A stretch of 44,107 bases of DNA, from positions 1 through 44,107 of the forward strand of contig DAHVAN010000263.1 in the NCBI GenBank assembly GCA_027314595.1. Reading direction: 5' to 3'. The notes beneath the pieces are model-generated. The model saw only the letters and a list, made by a program, of their open reading frames with translations. It did no database searches and was not told the origin of the DNA. Positions within the stretch are counted from its first letter, which is position 1. Each line of letters begins with the position of its first letter. This DNA is from Actinomycetota bacterium. Its GTDB lineage: Bacteria; Actinomycetota; Actinomycetes; Streptosporangiales; Streptosporangiaceae. Made by a program: the position numbers and the translations under genes. Below, one piece after another: positions 15,463 through 24,017 of the stretch.

Positions 15463-16983
15463 ATGGCGAGGCGGAGCGCAGCCCCCGTCGCCGTGCCGAG
15501 TTCGGAGGCACCCGGCGACTCAAGGCGATGGCTGATCCTCGCCGTCGTCTGCTCGGCCTACCTCATGGTAGGCCTCGACCTGACCGTGATGAACATCGCG
15601 CTTCCGTCGGCGCAGCGAGCGCTGGGGTTCACGACCGCCGACAGGCAGTGGATCGTGACCGCATACGCGCTGGCATTCGGGAGCCTGCTGTTGTTCTGCG
15701 GGCGGCTGGCCGACCGGATCGGCCATAAGGAGAGCTTCCTCGCCGGGGTGGCCGGCTTCGCGGTCGCCTCCACCGTGGGCGGCGCCTCAAACAGCTTCGC
15801 CATGCTGGTGACGGCCCGCGCATGCCAGGGAGCCTTCGCCGCGCTGCTGGCGCCGACCTGCCTGGCCCTGCTGGCCACCACGTTCACCGCATCGAAGGAA
15901 CGGGGTAAGGCCTTCGGCATCTTCAGCTCGGTCGCGGGCGGCGGGACGGCGCTGGGGCTGATCATCGGCGGTGCGCTGACCTCCGGCCTGACCTGGAGAT
16001 GGTGCCTGTACGTCAACCTGATCTTCGCCGTCATCGCGTTCACCGGAGGCCAGCGGCTGCTGCGCAGGCAGCCCAAGATGGGCACCAAGATGGACGTCCC
16101 AGGCGTGATACTCGTGCTGGGCGGGATGTTCTGTGTGGTCTACGGCTTCGCCAACGCCGCGTCGCACAGCTGGCATACACCCTGGACGTGGGGCTTCCTC
16201 ACGGTCGGCGTCGTGCTGCTGATCGCTTTCGCGTTCTGGCAGACGCGCTCCGAGCAGCCGCTGCTGCCGCCCCGGATTGTCCTCGACCGCAACCGCGGCG
16301 GCGCGTACGTCGCCGTGCTGGTCCTCGGAACCGGCATGTTCGGCGTCATGCTGTTCCTCGTCTACTACATGCAGAACGTCCTCGGTTACTCGGCCGTCAT
16401 CTCGGGTGCCTCGCTGCTGCCGCTGTTCGTGTTCATGACCCTAGGGGCCGCTGGGGGCGGCGCTAAGCTGCTGCCGCGGTACGGGCCCAAGCCGCTGATC
16501 TCTGTCGGCTTGCTGATCGGCGCGGGCGGCATGGTCTGGCTGACCGGGATCGGCGCGCACTCGGGCTACGCGGCGGACCTGCTCGGGCCGCTCAGCCTCG
16601 TCGGTTTCGGCATCGGACTCATCTTCGCCGCGGCGCTGAGCGCCGCCACGGCGGGCGTGCCGCTCGAGGACGCGGGGATAGCCTCGGCGTGCGCGAGCAC
16701 CGGCCAGCAGATCGGCGGCGCCATCGGCATCGCACTCCTCAACTCGATCGCCGCCGCCGCTACCGTCAGCTGGGTGGGCAGCCACGTGCACGGGACGCCA
16801 TCGCCGGAGCAACTCGGCCTCGCGTCGGTCCACGGCTACATCACGGTGTTCTGGTGGTCCGCCGCCATCTTCGCCGTCGGCGCCGTCGTCACCGGCCTGC
16901 TGCTGCGCAACGGCCCGCTGCCCGCGGCCCCAGACGCCCCGGCCGACAAGCCGTCCATGCAGACCGAAACACAGCCAACCTGA
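15463..16983 (+). CDS. MFS drug exporter, DHA2 (14-TM) family
   Basis: About 506 residues with 14 predicted membrane helices. Motif LDLTVMNIALPSAQRALG is the DHA2 signature in helix 1, and FCGRLADRIGHKESF is motif A between helices 2 and 3. The ATG at 15463 is chosen over 15445 because AAGGAG (15451-15456) lies six bases upstream. It probably exports the cluster product and so confers self-resistance by proton-driven efflux in the cytoplasmic membrane. A strong hairpin follows the stop, so it ends a transcription unit or attenuates read-through into the prenyltransferase genes. Confidence 0.9.
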   Translation: MARRSAAPVAVPSSEAPGDSRRWLILAVVCSAYLMVGLDLTVMNIALPSAQRALGFTTADRQWIVTAYALAFGSLLLFCGRLADRIGHKESFLAGVAGFAVASTVGGASNSFAMLVTARACQGAFAALLAPTCLALLATTFTASKERGKAFGIFSSVAGGGTALGLIIGGALTSGLTWRWCLYVNLIFAVIAFTGGQRLLRRQPKMGTKMDVPGVILVLGGMFCVVYGFANAASHSWHTPWTWGFLTVGVVLLIAFAFWQTRSEQPLLPPRIVLDRNRGGAYVAVLVLGTGMFGVMLFLVYYMQNVLGYSAVISGASLLPLFVFMTLGAAGGGAKLLPRYGPKPLISVGLLIGAGGMVWLTGIGAHSGYAADLLGPLSLVGFGIGLIFAAALSAATAGVPLEDAGIASACASTGQQIGGAIGIALLNSIAAAATVSWVGSHVHGTPSPEQLGLASVHGYITVFWWSAAIFAVGAVVTGLLLRNGPLPAAPDAPADKPSMQTETQPT

Positions 16984-17013
16984 CGCGCCTCAAACGCAGA
17001 CCAGCCGGTCCGA

Positions 17014-17051
17014 CGGCCAGTGATGCCGGGATGCCCCGGCATCACTGGCCG
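17014..17051 (+). terminator. Strong hairpin after the exporter gene
   Basis: A perfect 17-bp inverted repeat (17014-17030 with 17035-17051) around the loop ATGC lies 31 bases after the MFS stop. There is no U-run, as is common for actinomycete terminators. Confidence 0.75.
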
Positions 17052-17148
17052 CCTTGGGCGGGCATCTGCCCTCTGTTTTCTGCATGACCCGCGACCACCG
17101 CGAATCGCTGGTCGCCTTCGCGCCCGAAACCGCCAGCTTGGAGAATGA

Positions 17149-18057
17149 ATGTCCGGGACCACTGCATTGGCCGGTCTTTACTCGGCCATTGAGGAAATAG
17201 CTCGGCTGCTGGATGTACCCTGCTCCCGCGGCAAGGTCTGGCCTATCCTGGCCGCGTACGGGGATACAGCGGATGCACTGGAGCAGTCCGTGATCGCTTT
17301 CCGGGTGGCGACTGACGCGCGCCACGCTGGAGAGCTTGACTGCCGCTTCACGATTCCAAAGGACGTTGATCCGTACGCCCTCGCTCTGTCGAAGGGCCTC
17401 ACCACGGAGACGGGCCATCCCGCCGGAACCCTTCTCTCGGACATCCAGGGACGATGCCCAATTGACTGTTATGCTATCGACTTCGGAGTCGTTGGCGGCT
17501 TCAAGAAGATCTATTCGTTCTTCCCTCCGGGTGACTCGCAGGACCTGTCAAGGCTTGCCGGCATTCCGTCCATGTCGCGCAGCCTGGACGAGAATATGAG
17601 TCTTTTCGCTCGCTACGGCCTGGGCGGCAAAGCGAGCTGTATCGGGATCGACTACCCGGACAGAACGGTTAATATATACTTCACGGGGACATCCGCTGAG
17701 TGCTTCGAATCGCATGCCGTCCTATCATTGCTGCGCGAAACCGAACAGCCGGACCCGAGCGAGCAGATGCTAAAGTTCGCCCAAGCAGGATTCGGAATCT
17801 ATGTCACCCTGAGCTGGGACTCTCCGAGGATCGAACGGATCTGCTTTGCCGCAATGACCTCGGATCCGATGGCGCTCCCCGTCCCGCTTGAACCAAGGAT
17901 CGGGAAATTTGTGCGGCGCATGCAGGACGCTGGCGGCGAGCGTAAGTTCGTCTGCGCCGTCGCCTCGTCGCCCCACGGGGAATACTATAAACTGCAGTCA
18001 TACTATCAATGGCGCCCATGGATAGTGGACCTAATGGCCGCCGAAGCTCCCGTATAG
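17149..18057 (+). CDS. ABBA aromatic prenyltransferase 1 (NphB-like, canonical site)
   Basis: A 302-residue protein of the NphB/CloQ/Fnq26 ABBA (antiparallel beta-alpha) family, soluble and lacking DDxxD. Compared with the NphB sequence as I recall it, most diphosphate-handling residues are kept: Asp62 (in GELDCRF), Lys119 (FKKIYSFF), Asn173 (TVNIYF), Tyr216 (FGIYVTLSWD), Arg228 (RIERICFA) and Lys284 (EYYKLQSYY). Only Lys169 is changed, to Asp. It is therefore the most NphB-like of the three paralogues in this window and probably Mg-dependent. The acceptor is likely a THN, flaviolin or amino-flaviolin core and the donor GPP, FPP or a lavandulyl-type diphosphate. Confidence 0.9.
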   Translation: MSGTTALAGLYSAIEEIARLLDVPCSRGKVWPILAAYGDTADALEQSVIAFRVATDARHAGELDCRFTIPKDVDPYALALSKGLTTETGHPAGTLLSDIQGRCPIDCYAIDFGVVGGFKKIYSFFPPGDSQDLSRLAGIPSMSRSLDENMSLFARYGLGGKASCIGIDYPDRTVNIYFTGTSAECFESHAVLSLLRETEQPDPSEQMLKFAQAGFGIYVTLSWDSPRIERICFAAMTSDPMALPVPLEPRIGKFVRRMQDAGGERKFVCAVASSPHGEYYKLQSYYQWRPWIVDLMAAEAPV

Positions 18058-18112
18058 CCGCTCCCGCCGGCCGACTTTAAAATAGCCGCGGACGCGCAGA
18101 AGGATCAGGCAG

Positions 18113-19096
18113 ATGAGCGTCATCGACAAGCCGTTGACGGAGAATCTTAAGATCGCGCAGCAGGGCGCGCGGCCAGAGGTGGACGTGGCCGCAGACCTGC
18201 CGCCCAAGAAGTACGACAGCAACTCCTGGTTCATGATCGGCCACTTCGAAGCTGACGGCCACACCCTGGACTACGCATTCCACCTCCTGGCGATCGCGAT
18301 CCCGGGCAGCGGGACCCAGTACGCGTCCATCATTTCGGTCACCAACGAGACGACGGGCTACTTTTATGCCCAGGGCGAGATCTACCCCGCCTCCGAGGTG
18401 GAGGTCGCCGAGGGCAGGCTCGGCATCAGGGTGCCCAACGGCTACCTGGGCGGCGACTGGGACAAGATGCAGATCCACCGCGAGGCACCCGGCATCGTCA
18501 TCGACACCGAGGCCACGGCCGTCGGGTACCCCATCTACTCCAAGGGGACTGCGCGCTTCCCCTTGCTCGGGATAAACGTGCACCATTACTCGGTGCCCTA
18601 TATGCAGACCACTGGCGCTCTGACGATAGAGGGCAGGCGATATGACATCACGGGACGGGGCTACACCTGGTTCGACCGCGGATGGCAGAACCACAATCCC
18701 GCGGCGAACGTCAAATTGTCCTGGATGGGCATCTACCTCGACAACGGTGAGGTGATCAGCCTGTACGACACCGACGTCCCCGGCCAGGAGGAGAGCTGGG
18801 CGACGGTCCTCCACCCAGACGGGTCGCAGGCCTTCACCCAGACCGAGCCCCTGGACGCGTCCGGCTTCTGGCACAGCGAGCGGTCCGGCCAGTACTACCC
18901 GACGCACTGGCAGGCCAGGCTCCCCGAGTACGACGCCGTCCTGGACATCATCCCCGTCCCGCGGGAGCAGGAGATCGTGTCGGCGGTGCCGATGCTGCAC
19001 CGCTACGAGGGCGCCAGCGTGGTCACCGGCGCATGGGGCGGCCAGGAGGTCAAGGGTCACGCCTGCGTCCACCTGATCGGCCGCTGGCCGAGATAG
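18113..19096 (+). CDS. CrtC/AttH-like lipocalin-fold protein, candidate cyclase or hydratase
   Basis: A 327-residue beta-rich protein, with no signal peptide or membrane segment. The pattern (NSWFMIGHFEADGHTLDYAFHLLAI, YFYAQGEIYPASEVEVAEGRLGIRV, then ITGRGYTWFDRGWQN, WMGIYLDNGEVISLYD and a C-terminal YEGASVVTGAWGGQEVKGHACVHLIGRW) resembles the AttH/CrtC domain, two lipocalin-like barrels. The family includes carotenoid hydratase CrtC and is structurally related to fungal Diels-Alderases of the Fsa2/CghA/MycB type. The TWFDRGWQ segment corresponds to the family's central Trp-Asp motif. In a meroterpenoid cluster it could hydrate a prenyl double bond or steer a cycloaddition of a quinone. That role is inference. 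Confidence 0.72.
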   Translation: MSVIDKPLTENLKIAQQGARPEVDVAADLPPKKYDSNSWFMIGHFEADGHTLDYAFHLLAIAIPGSGTQYASIISVTNETTGYFYAQGEIYPASEVEVAEGRLGIRVPNGYLGGDWDKMQIHREAPGIVIDTEATAVGYPIYSKGTARFPLLGINVHHYSVPYMQTTGALTIEGRRYDITGRGYTWFDRGWQNHNPAANVKLSWMGIYLDNGEVISLYDTDVPGQEESWATVLHPDGSQAFTQTEPLDASGFWHSERSGQYYPTHWQARLPEYDAVLDIIPVPREQEIVSAVPMLHRYEGASVVTGAWGGQEVKGHACVHLIGRWPR

Positions 19097-19184
19097 CCGT
19101 ACCTGCTTGGCATCGTGCCATCCACGGACCTATTACTAGCGTCGCAGTCGCCATCGCGGCGATTGCGTGCTGGGAGGCGACGCC

Positions 19185-20603
19185 ATGAAACACTCGCCAG
19201 CCGCGGTATTCGCGCGGCTCAGCAACCCGAGTCCGCCCGCCGTCACGCCGGTGGTGCTGGACACTGCCGTGGTGCTTGGCGGCAGCATCGCCGGCCTCCT
19301 GGCCGCACGCGTGTTCTCCGACCACGCCGCCACGGTTATCGTCATCGACAGGGACGATCCCGGCACTGGCACCGACCCGCGGGCCGGGGCACCCCAGGCA
19401 ACCCAGATGCATTCGCTGCTGCCCAGCGGGCTAGTTCAGCTGGAGCGGTGGTTTCCCGGGTTCACCGAACAGGCCCTGGCGGCGGGGGCGCGTGCCGCCC
19501 CTCCGTCTGGGCGCCGGTTCTACTTCGAGGGCGTCCGGCGGGCCGGCGGTTCACAGGCGATGATGTTGACGGGCAGTCGGCCGTTCCTGGAGGCGCAGAT
19601 CCGACGGCACGCGCTCAGCCTGCCGAACGTCAAGACGACCACGGCACGCGTCACCGGGCTGGAGTTCGGCGAGGGCGCGGTCGCCGGCGTGCGGTACGAG
19701 TCCGGCGGCCAGGAGGGCGTGGAGCGCGCCGATTTCGTCATGGACGCGATGGGCCGGTCCAGCAGGCTGAGCGAATGGCTGGCACAAGCGGGGTGGGAAC
19801 GCCCCGCGGTGCGGCGGATACGGGTAGACCTCAACTACGCCACCGCCCTGCTGCGCCGCGAGGACGGCGATCCGGAAATCAATGGCGTCCTCGCCCTGCG
19901 CTCCCCGGCCAGGTCCGCTGACGTGGCGGGTGCCGCGCTCACCCAGGTCGAGGGTGCCCGCTGGATGATCGGGATGGCCGGGTACGCCGACGGCCAGCCC
20001 GGCCGGACTGCGGAGGATCTGGTGCGGAGGTGCAAGACGGAGTTCCCGCGCGAGTTCGGGCAGGTGGCGGGCAATGAGATCCTCGGCGAAGTCCGCTCGT
20101 TCCGGCATGCGGACAGCCTGCGCCGCGACTTCCATGGCCTGACCCGGATGCCGGCCCGCCTTGCCGTGATGGGTGACGCGGTCGCGTCGACCAATCCTGT
20201 CTACGGGCAGGGCATGGCCTCGGCGGCGCTGCAGGCCTCATGCCTGTCCGAGTACCTGCGGTCTGATGCGGACCTGTCCCGGCCGGCCCGCGAGTTCTTC
20301 GCCCTTCAGAAGGTCGTGGTGGACGCCGTGTGGGGCATTGCCACCGGCGCCGATCTCGCCCTGCCCCACATCGACGAGCCATACCCGCGTGGCTACCGGC
20401 TGCTGCGGTGGATCAACAGCCAGGTCCGCGCCGCATCCTTCCTCGATCCGGAGATCGCGCGCCAGCTCGAGGAAGTCACGTGGATGCTCAAGCATCCCAG
20501 CTCACTGGCCGCCCCAGGTACGGTGATCCGCGCTGTCAGGGCCAACCGGCGGGCGAGGACGCGCGCCCCGGCCCACCCGGTGACGTCAACGACCCACGGC
20601 TAG
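19185..20603 (+). CDS. FAD-dependent monooxygenase
   Basis: About 472 residues. The ATG at 19185 has GGGAGG at 19172-19177; the GTG at 19167 is less likely. The N-terminal VVLGGSIAGLLAARVFSDHAATVIVIDRDD is a Rossmann FAD site with the Gly-Ser-Ile-Ala-Gly variant common in actinomycete epoxidase- or hydroxylase-like flavoproteins. The second FAD motif is MGDAVASTNPVYGQGMASAALQA. There is no membrane anchor and no halogenase GWxWxIP motif. It could hydroxylate the quinone or epoxidise a prenyl side chain before cyclisation. The TAG stop coincides with the edge of a MITE-like insertion; without the insertion the gene would run straight into prenyltransferase 2. Confidence 0.82.
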   Translation: MKHSPAAVFARLSNPSPPAVTPVVLDTAVVLGGSIAGLLAARVFSDHAATVIVIDRDDPGTGTDPRAGAPQATQMHSLLPSGLVQLERWFPGFTEQALAAGARAAPPSGRRFYFEGVRRAGGSQAMMLTGSRPFLEAQIRRHALSLPNVKTTTARVTGLEFGEGAVAGVRYESGGQEGVERADFVMDAMGRSSRLSEWLAQAGWERPAVRRIRVDLNYATALLRREDGDPEINGVLALRSPARSADVAGAALTQVEGARWMIGMAGYADGQPGRTAEDLVRRCKTEFPREFGQVAGNEILGEVRSFRHADSLRRDFHGLTRMPARLAVMGDAVASTNPVYGQGMASAALQASCLSEYLRSDADLSRPAREFFALQKVVVDAVWGIATGADLALPHIDEPYPRGYRLLRWINSQVRAASFLDPEIARQLEEVTWMLKHPSSLAAPGTVIRAVRANRRARTRAPAHPVTSTTHG

Positions 20604-20970
20604 TGTCGTGAGTCGCTGATTCGCCAGCAAGCCTGCTGCCGCGATACCGCCCGCCCCTGTCAATCCCGGCAAAAAGGAACTTTACCCACTGGGGAGTAGG
20701 AAACCGCCCGTTTTGTAGCGCTTTTTCGGCGCTCCAGTGTGCAAGGGAAAGAGATAGGGCTGGTGGGACTTGACTGGCGCGGATTTCCCCGCGCAGGGCG
20801 GCCGTTGGCCCGAGTTGGCTGAGCCGCCAATGCCGCTGGTGAAACGGTGACCCGGGACGCTGGGCGTTCTTCGGCATCGCCGGGCACCGTCGATCTCGGC
20901 TGGGTCGCGAGCTTTTGTTCAGGCAAGCTGAATCACGGGATTCCCTGTTCAAACAGGCACTACGACACTA
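20601..20970. mobile_element. MITE-like element with TA target duplication
   Basis: The segment begins TAGTGTCGTGAGTCGCTG and ends CAGGCACTACGACACTA. The ends are imperfect inverted repeats (exact over 9 bases, TAGTGTCGT/ACGACACTA, then similar with a one-base offset), flanked by TA on both sides as in IS630/Tc1-mariner elements. It contains no transposase; open frames inside are not credible. It lies between the flavin monooxygenase and prenyltransferase 2. Removing it with one TA rejoins a stop codon TAG directly overlapping the AGGAGG of the next gene. Confidence 0.72.
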
Positions 20971-20979
20971 GGAGGACAA

Positions 20980-22026
20980 ATGTCCGGAGCTACCAGTGTG
21001 GAAGAAGTGTTCTCAGCCATTGAGGAATCATGTGGGCTGTTGGATATAGCCTGCTCGCGCGACAAGGTCTTGCCGTTCCTGACCGCATACGGGTACGCAC
21101 TCGAGCAGGGGGTGTTTTTCACCACGTGGACCGGCGCCCACGCAGGAGAGCTTAACTACGCCCTCCTGCTGCCTTCAGCGGGTGCTGATCCATATGACCG
21201 TGCTCTGTCGAGCGGATTTATCGCGGAGACGGACCATCCTATCGGCACCCTGCTCTCGGACATCCAGGGGCGATGCCCCGTTAGCGGTTACGGCGTTGAC
21301 TTCGGGGTCGCTGACGGTTTCAAGGAGATCCATTCGTTCTTCCGTCCGGATGACATGCCGGGGCTGTCAAAGCTGGCCAGCATCCCGTCCATGCCGCGCA
21401 GCCTGGCTGAGAATGCCGGTTTCCTCGCCCGCCACGGCCTAGGCGGCAATGTGGTGGGCTTGACCGCGATAAACTACCAGCACAGAACGGTGAATGTGTA
21501 CTTCGGCGGGCTCCGCCTCGAACCGGAGAGCATCCTATCGATGCTCCGGGGAATCGGGATGCCGGAACCGAGTGAGCAGGTGCTGGAGCTGATCCAGAAA
21601 GCGTTCGCAATCTATCCCACCTTCAGCTGGGATTCTCCGAAGATCAACCGGATCTGCTTTGCGGTGATAGCCCAGGACCCGATAGCGCTTCCCGCCCGGA
21701 TTGAACCAGGAATCGAGCAATTCGCGAAAAGCGCTCCGTACGCGTACGCAGGCAAGCGCACACTCGTTTACGGTATCACATTCGCGCCCGGCGAGGAGTA
21801 TTATACAATTCAGTCGTATTATCTGATAAATCCTCCGACGAGGTACCTGCTGGCGGCGTTCGACGCTAACAAAGCTCAGGCATTATCTTACGACCGCGCT
21901 ACCGGAATGCCGTCCAGAAGGCTTCCGAAACTCGGCGGGAGCGGCGTTTCGGCGCCTGCCCTCGATCTTCCACGAGTAATGGAAGCCCATGTTAACCGGA
22001 AAGATAGATCACTACTTGGAGGATAA
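20980..22026 (+). CDS. ABBA aromatic prenyltransferase 2 (Mg-site residues lost, C-terminal extension)
   Basis: A 348-residue NphB-family protein with AGGAGG at 20970-20975. The ABBA core is complete, but key NphB positions are changed: Asp62 to Asn (GELNYAL), Lys119 to Glu (FKEIHSFF), Tyr121 to His, Lys169 to His and Lys284 to Thr (EYYTIQSYY). Arg228 (KINRICFA), Asn173 and Tyr216 (FAIYPTFSWD) remain. Loss of the Asp is seen in Mg-independent relatives such as CloQ, Fnq26 and Fur7, which often perform reverse or C-prenylation of flaviolin-type acceptors. The protein has about 45 extra residues beyond the normal NphB end; this tail holds a TTA codon (21883-21885) and the ribosome binding site for the next gene. 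Its stop directly abuts the next ATG (TAAATG). Confidence 0.88.
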   Translation: MSGATSVEEVFSAIEESCGLLDIACSRDKVLPFLTAYGYALEQGVFFTTWTGAHAGELNYALLLPSAGADPYDRALSSGFIAETDHPIGTLLSDIQGRCPVSGYGVDFGVADGFKEIHSFFRPDDMPGLSKLASIPSMPRSLAENAGFLARHGLGGNVVGLTAINYQHRTVNVYFGGLRLEPESILSMLRGIGMPEPSEQVLELIQKAFAIYPTFSWDSPKINRICFAVIAQDPIALPARIEPGIEQFAKSAPYAYAGKRTLVYGITFAPGEEYYTIQSYYLINPPTRYLLAAFDANKAQALSYDRATGMPSRRLPKLGGSGVSAPALDLPRVMEAHVNRKDRSLLGG

Positions 22027-22941
22027 ATGTCCGGATCTGCTAAGGTAGAAGATATATCTTCGGCCATTGAGGAGTCGGCTCGGCTGGTGGGCGCAGCCTA
22101 CTCGCGTGACAAGGTCTGGCCGATCCTGACCGCGTTCGAGGAAGTACTCGCGGAGGCCATGGTCGCTTTCACTGTGCAGACCGGCGAGCGCTACGCCGGA
22201 CGGCTCGACTACGGCTTCTCGGTACCTCTAGGGATCGGTGATCCATATGCTCGTGCGTTGTCGAACGGCTTTGTCGCCGAGACGGATCATCCCGTCAGCT
22301 CCCTGCTCTCGGACATTCAGGGGCGATGCTCCATTAGCAATTATATGATTGACTGCGAGGCCGCTGGGGGCTTGACGAAGCTCTATGCGCACTTCCCTCA
22401 TGACGTGCAGAGGGTGTCAACGCTGGCTGACATCCCGTCCATGCCGCGCGCTGTGGCCGAGAACGCCGGCCTTTTCGCCCGCTACGGCCTGGACAACGTG
22501 GTGATGATGGGGGCCAGCTACAAGAGTAAGACAATGAGCTTGTACTTCCAGTTCGACGCCGAGAGCCGCCCCGAGCCGAAGGCCATCGGTTCGATGCTTC
22601 GCGAAATTGGGATGCCGGAACCGAGCGAGCGGATGCTGGAGTACGCCTGCAAATCGTTGAGAGCCAATATCACCCTCGGCTGGGACTCTTCGAGAATCCT
22701 CCGGGTCGCCCTTGCCCCTCCGCCGACCCGCGGCCTGGACCCGTCGGCGGTTCCCGCTCCAATGCCGCCGCACTATGCACGATTCGCGGCAACCTCTCCG
22801 CGCGCGTACGACGGCGAGCGTGTGAACCTTTTCGCTGTGAAATGGATGCACGACGGTGAATTCCTTGAGATCTGTTCATATTATCAGGTCTCGGCTATGC
22901 AGCGGAAGCTATTCATTGTGGACCGCGAGGAACGGGTGTAG
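22027..22941 (+). CDS. ABBA aromatic prenyltransferase 3 (most divergent)
   Basis: A 304-residue NphB-family protein starting right after the stop of prenyltransferase 2. The fold-level pattern is intact (SSLLSDIQGRCSIS, DIPSMPRAVAENAGLFARYGL, MLREIGMPEPSERMLEYA). Against NphB, Asp62 (GRLDYGF) and Arg228 (SRILRVALA) are kept and Lys119 is probably kept (LTKLYAHF). Tyr216 becomes Asn (RANITLGWD), Lys169 becomes Ser, Asn173 becomes Ser (TMSLYF) and Lys284 becomes Glu (GEFLEICSYY). Much of the diphosphate shield is therefore lost. It may use an unusual donor such as the lavandulyl-type diphosphate, form a complex with prenyltransferase 2, or have lost catalysis. It clearly arose by duplication with its neighbours. 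Confidence 0.85.
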   Translation: MSGSAKVEDISSAIEESARLVGAAYSRDKVWPILTAFEEVLAEAMVAFTVQTGERYAGRLDYGFSVPLGIGDPYARALSNGFVAETDHPVSSLLSDIQGRCSISNYMIDCEAAGGLTKLYAHFPHDVQRVSTLADIPSMPRAVAENAGLFARYGLDNVVMMGASYKSKTMSLYFQFDAESRPEPKAIGSMLREIGMPEPSERMLEYACKSLRANITLGWDSSRILRVALAPPPTRGLDPSAVPAPMPPHYARFAATSPRAYDGERVNLFAVKWMHDGEFLEICSYYQVSAMQRKLFIVDREERV

Positions 22942-22967
22942 AACCCTGGCGGGATAGAAGTTATATT

Positions 22968-23860
22968 GAGGGTTATTCAGCGCATTCTGTAGAAGTGTAG
23001 TCCGGCAACTGCCGAGATGGTTACGGCGAAGGTCTCGAATGGGCGACGGTAGTCGGTGCTCATTATCTTCCAGTTCTTGAAGTGGGAGATTACCTGCTCG
23101 ACTTTCCAGCGGATCTTATTGACGCCAGTGTTGAACTCCTTCTGCCAGTCGAGAAGTTCACCACCCTGCGGCTTCTTGAACGGGGTGATCATGTAGTTGC
23201 CGACGTATCCCTTATCGCCCATCCAGTCCCCTGGGTCCATTGTCTCCAGCACCTCAGAATCACCGAGGCAGTAGTTGTCGTGGTGGTTCCCGCTGACCGG
23301 ATCGGAGATCCATGAAAGGCGGCCGTAAATCGAGCAGGCGAGCTGGAGATTCAGGCCTGTTTTCTTGTGCTTGCCTGAATACAGTCCTCGGTGCGCCTTC
23401 CACGACCAGCACGGAAGCAGGGTTCCGTCCACGATGTACTGCGCCCCTTCGTCTAGGTCGTCTGCCGTCGGGACGAACTCCCTCATGCATACAGCCAGGA
23501 GAGGCGTAATCACGGATATGGCGCGGCTAATGGTTGGCTGGGAGACTCCGAGCGACTCGCCTATTTTCGCCTGAGTTCGATTATGACGCTTGTACGTCAA
23601 GGTCACCACCACGGAGTCGTAAAGCCCAAGGATCGGCGGCCACTTCTTCTGGTCTTCGGGAACATCGGTGTACGCGACTCGCGTGCAAATGTCGATTATC
23701 TCGTCCCTGTCGAACCCCGTGGTATGGTACATGCACGGCCTGTTTCTGGTTGATTGAGTGTGGTAACCCAATCCTCTCCAGAAGCAGGCTGCTTTCCGTT
23801 GAGGCGCGCCGCTGCTAGACATAAATTTCACATAACGAACAAAACCCGTGAATAACCTTC
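22968..23860 (-). mobile_element. IS5-type insertion sequence
   Basis: About 893 bp. The inverted ends are GAGGGTTATTCA at 22968-22979 and TGAATAACCTTC at 23849-23860 (11 of 12 match as inverted repeats). ATT flanks both sides (22965-22967 and 23861-23863), a likely 3-bp target duplication. It carries one DDE transposase gene on the minus strand. It separates prenyltransferase 3 from the haloperoxidase without damaging either gene. Confidence 0.78.
22977..23732 (-). CDS. IS5-family transposase (DDE_Tnp_4 type)
   Basis: A 251-residue transposase from the ATG at 23732 (MYHTTGFDRDE); the frame is open further upstream but beyond the usual start. An HTH region (NRTQAKIGESLGVSQPTISRAI) is followed by the DDE core: QYIVDGTLLPCWSW carries the first Asp, WMGDKGYVGNYM the second, and NKIRWKVEQVISHFKNWKI the Glu. 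All catalytic residues are intact, so it may be active. The TGA stop lies inside the left terminal repeat, as in compact IS5 elements. Confidence 0.88.
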   Translation of the reverse strand: MYHTTGFDRDEIIDICTRVAYTDVPEDQKKWPPILGLYDSVVVTLTYKRHNRTQAKIGESLGVSQPTISRAISVITPLLAVCMREFVPTADDLDEGAQYIVDGTLLPCWSWKAHRGLYSGKHKKTGLNLQLACSIYGRLSWISDPVSGNHHDNYCLGDSEVLETMDPGDWMGDKGYVGNYMITPFKKPQGGELLDWQKEFNTGVNKIRWKVEQVISHFKNWKIMSTDYRRPFETFAVTISAVAGLHFYRMR

Positions 23861-24017
23861 ATTTGCGTGTTAGCGCAGCGGATAATACTCGTTCGCCGCC
23901 CGCAGTAGCACTTCGTCTGGCTTCGGGCCGATCAGGTGCTCGCCCGGCACGATCGCGGTGCCGTGGGTGCATACAACCGCATGCAATGCACCCTCTCTAA
24001 ACGAAAGGAACACAACC

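Noticed and set aside
18113-19096. Carotenoid 1,2-hydratase (CrtC) proper
   Set aside because: No carotenoid genes are near and similarity is only at the level of the fold and the Trp-Asp segment.
20536-20952. 138-residue minus-strand open frame inside the MITE-like element
   Set aside because: It runs antisense into the flavin monooxygenase end, lacks a binding site and lies within an element bounded by TA and inverted ends; such frames are common false genes in MITEs.
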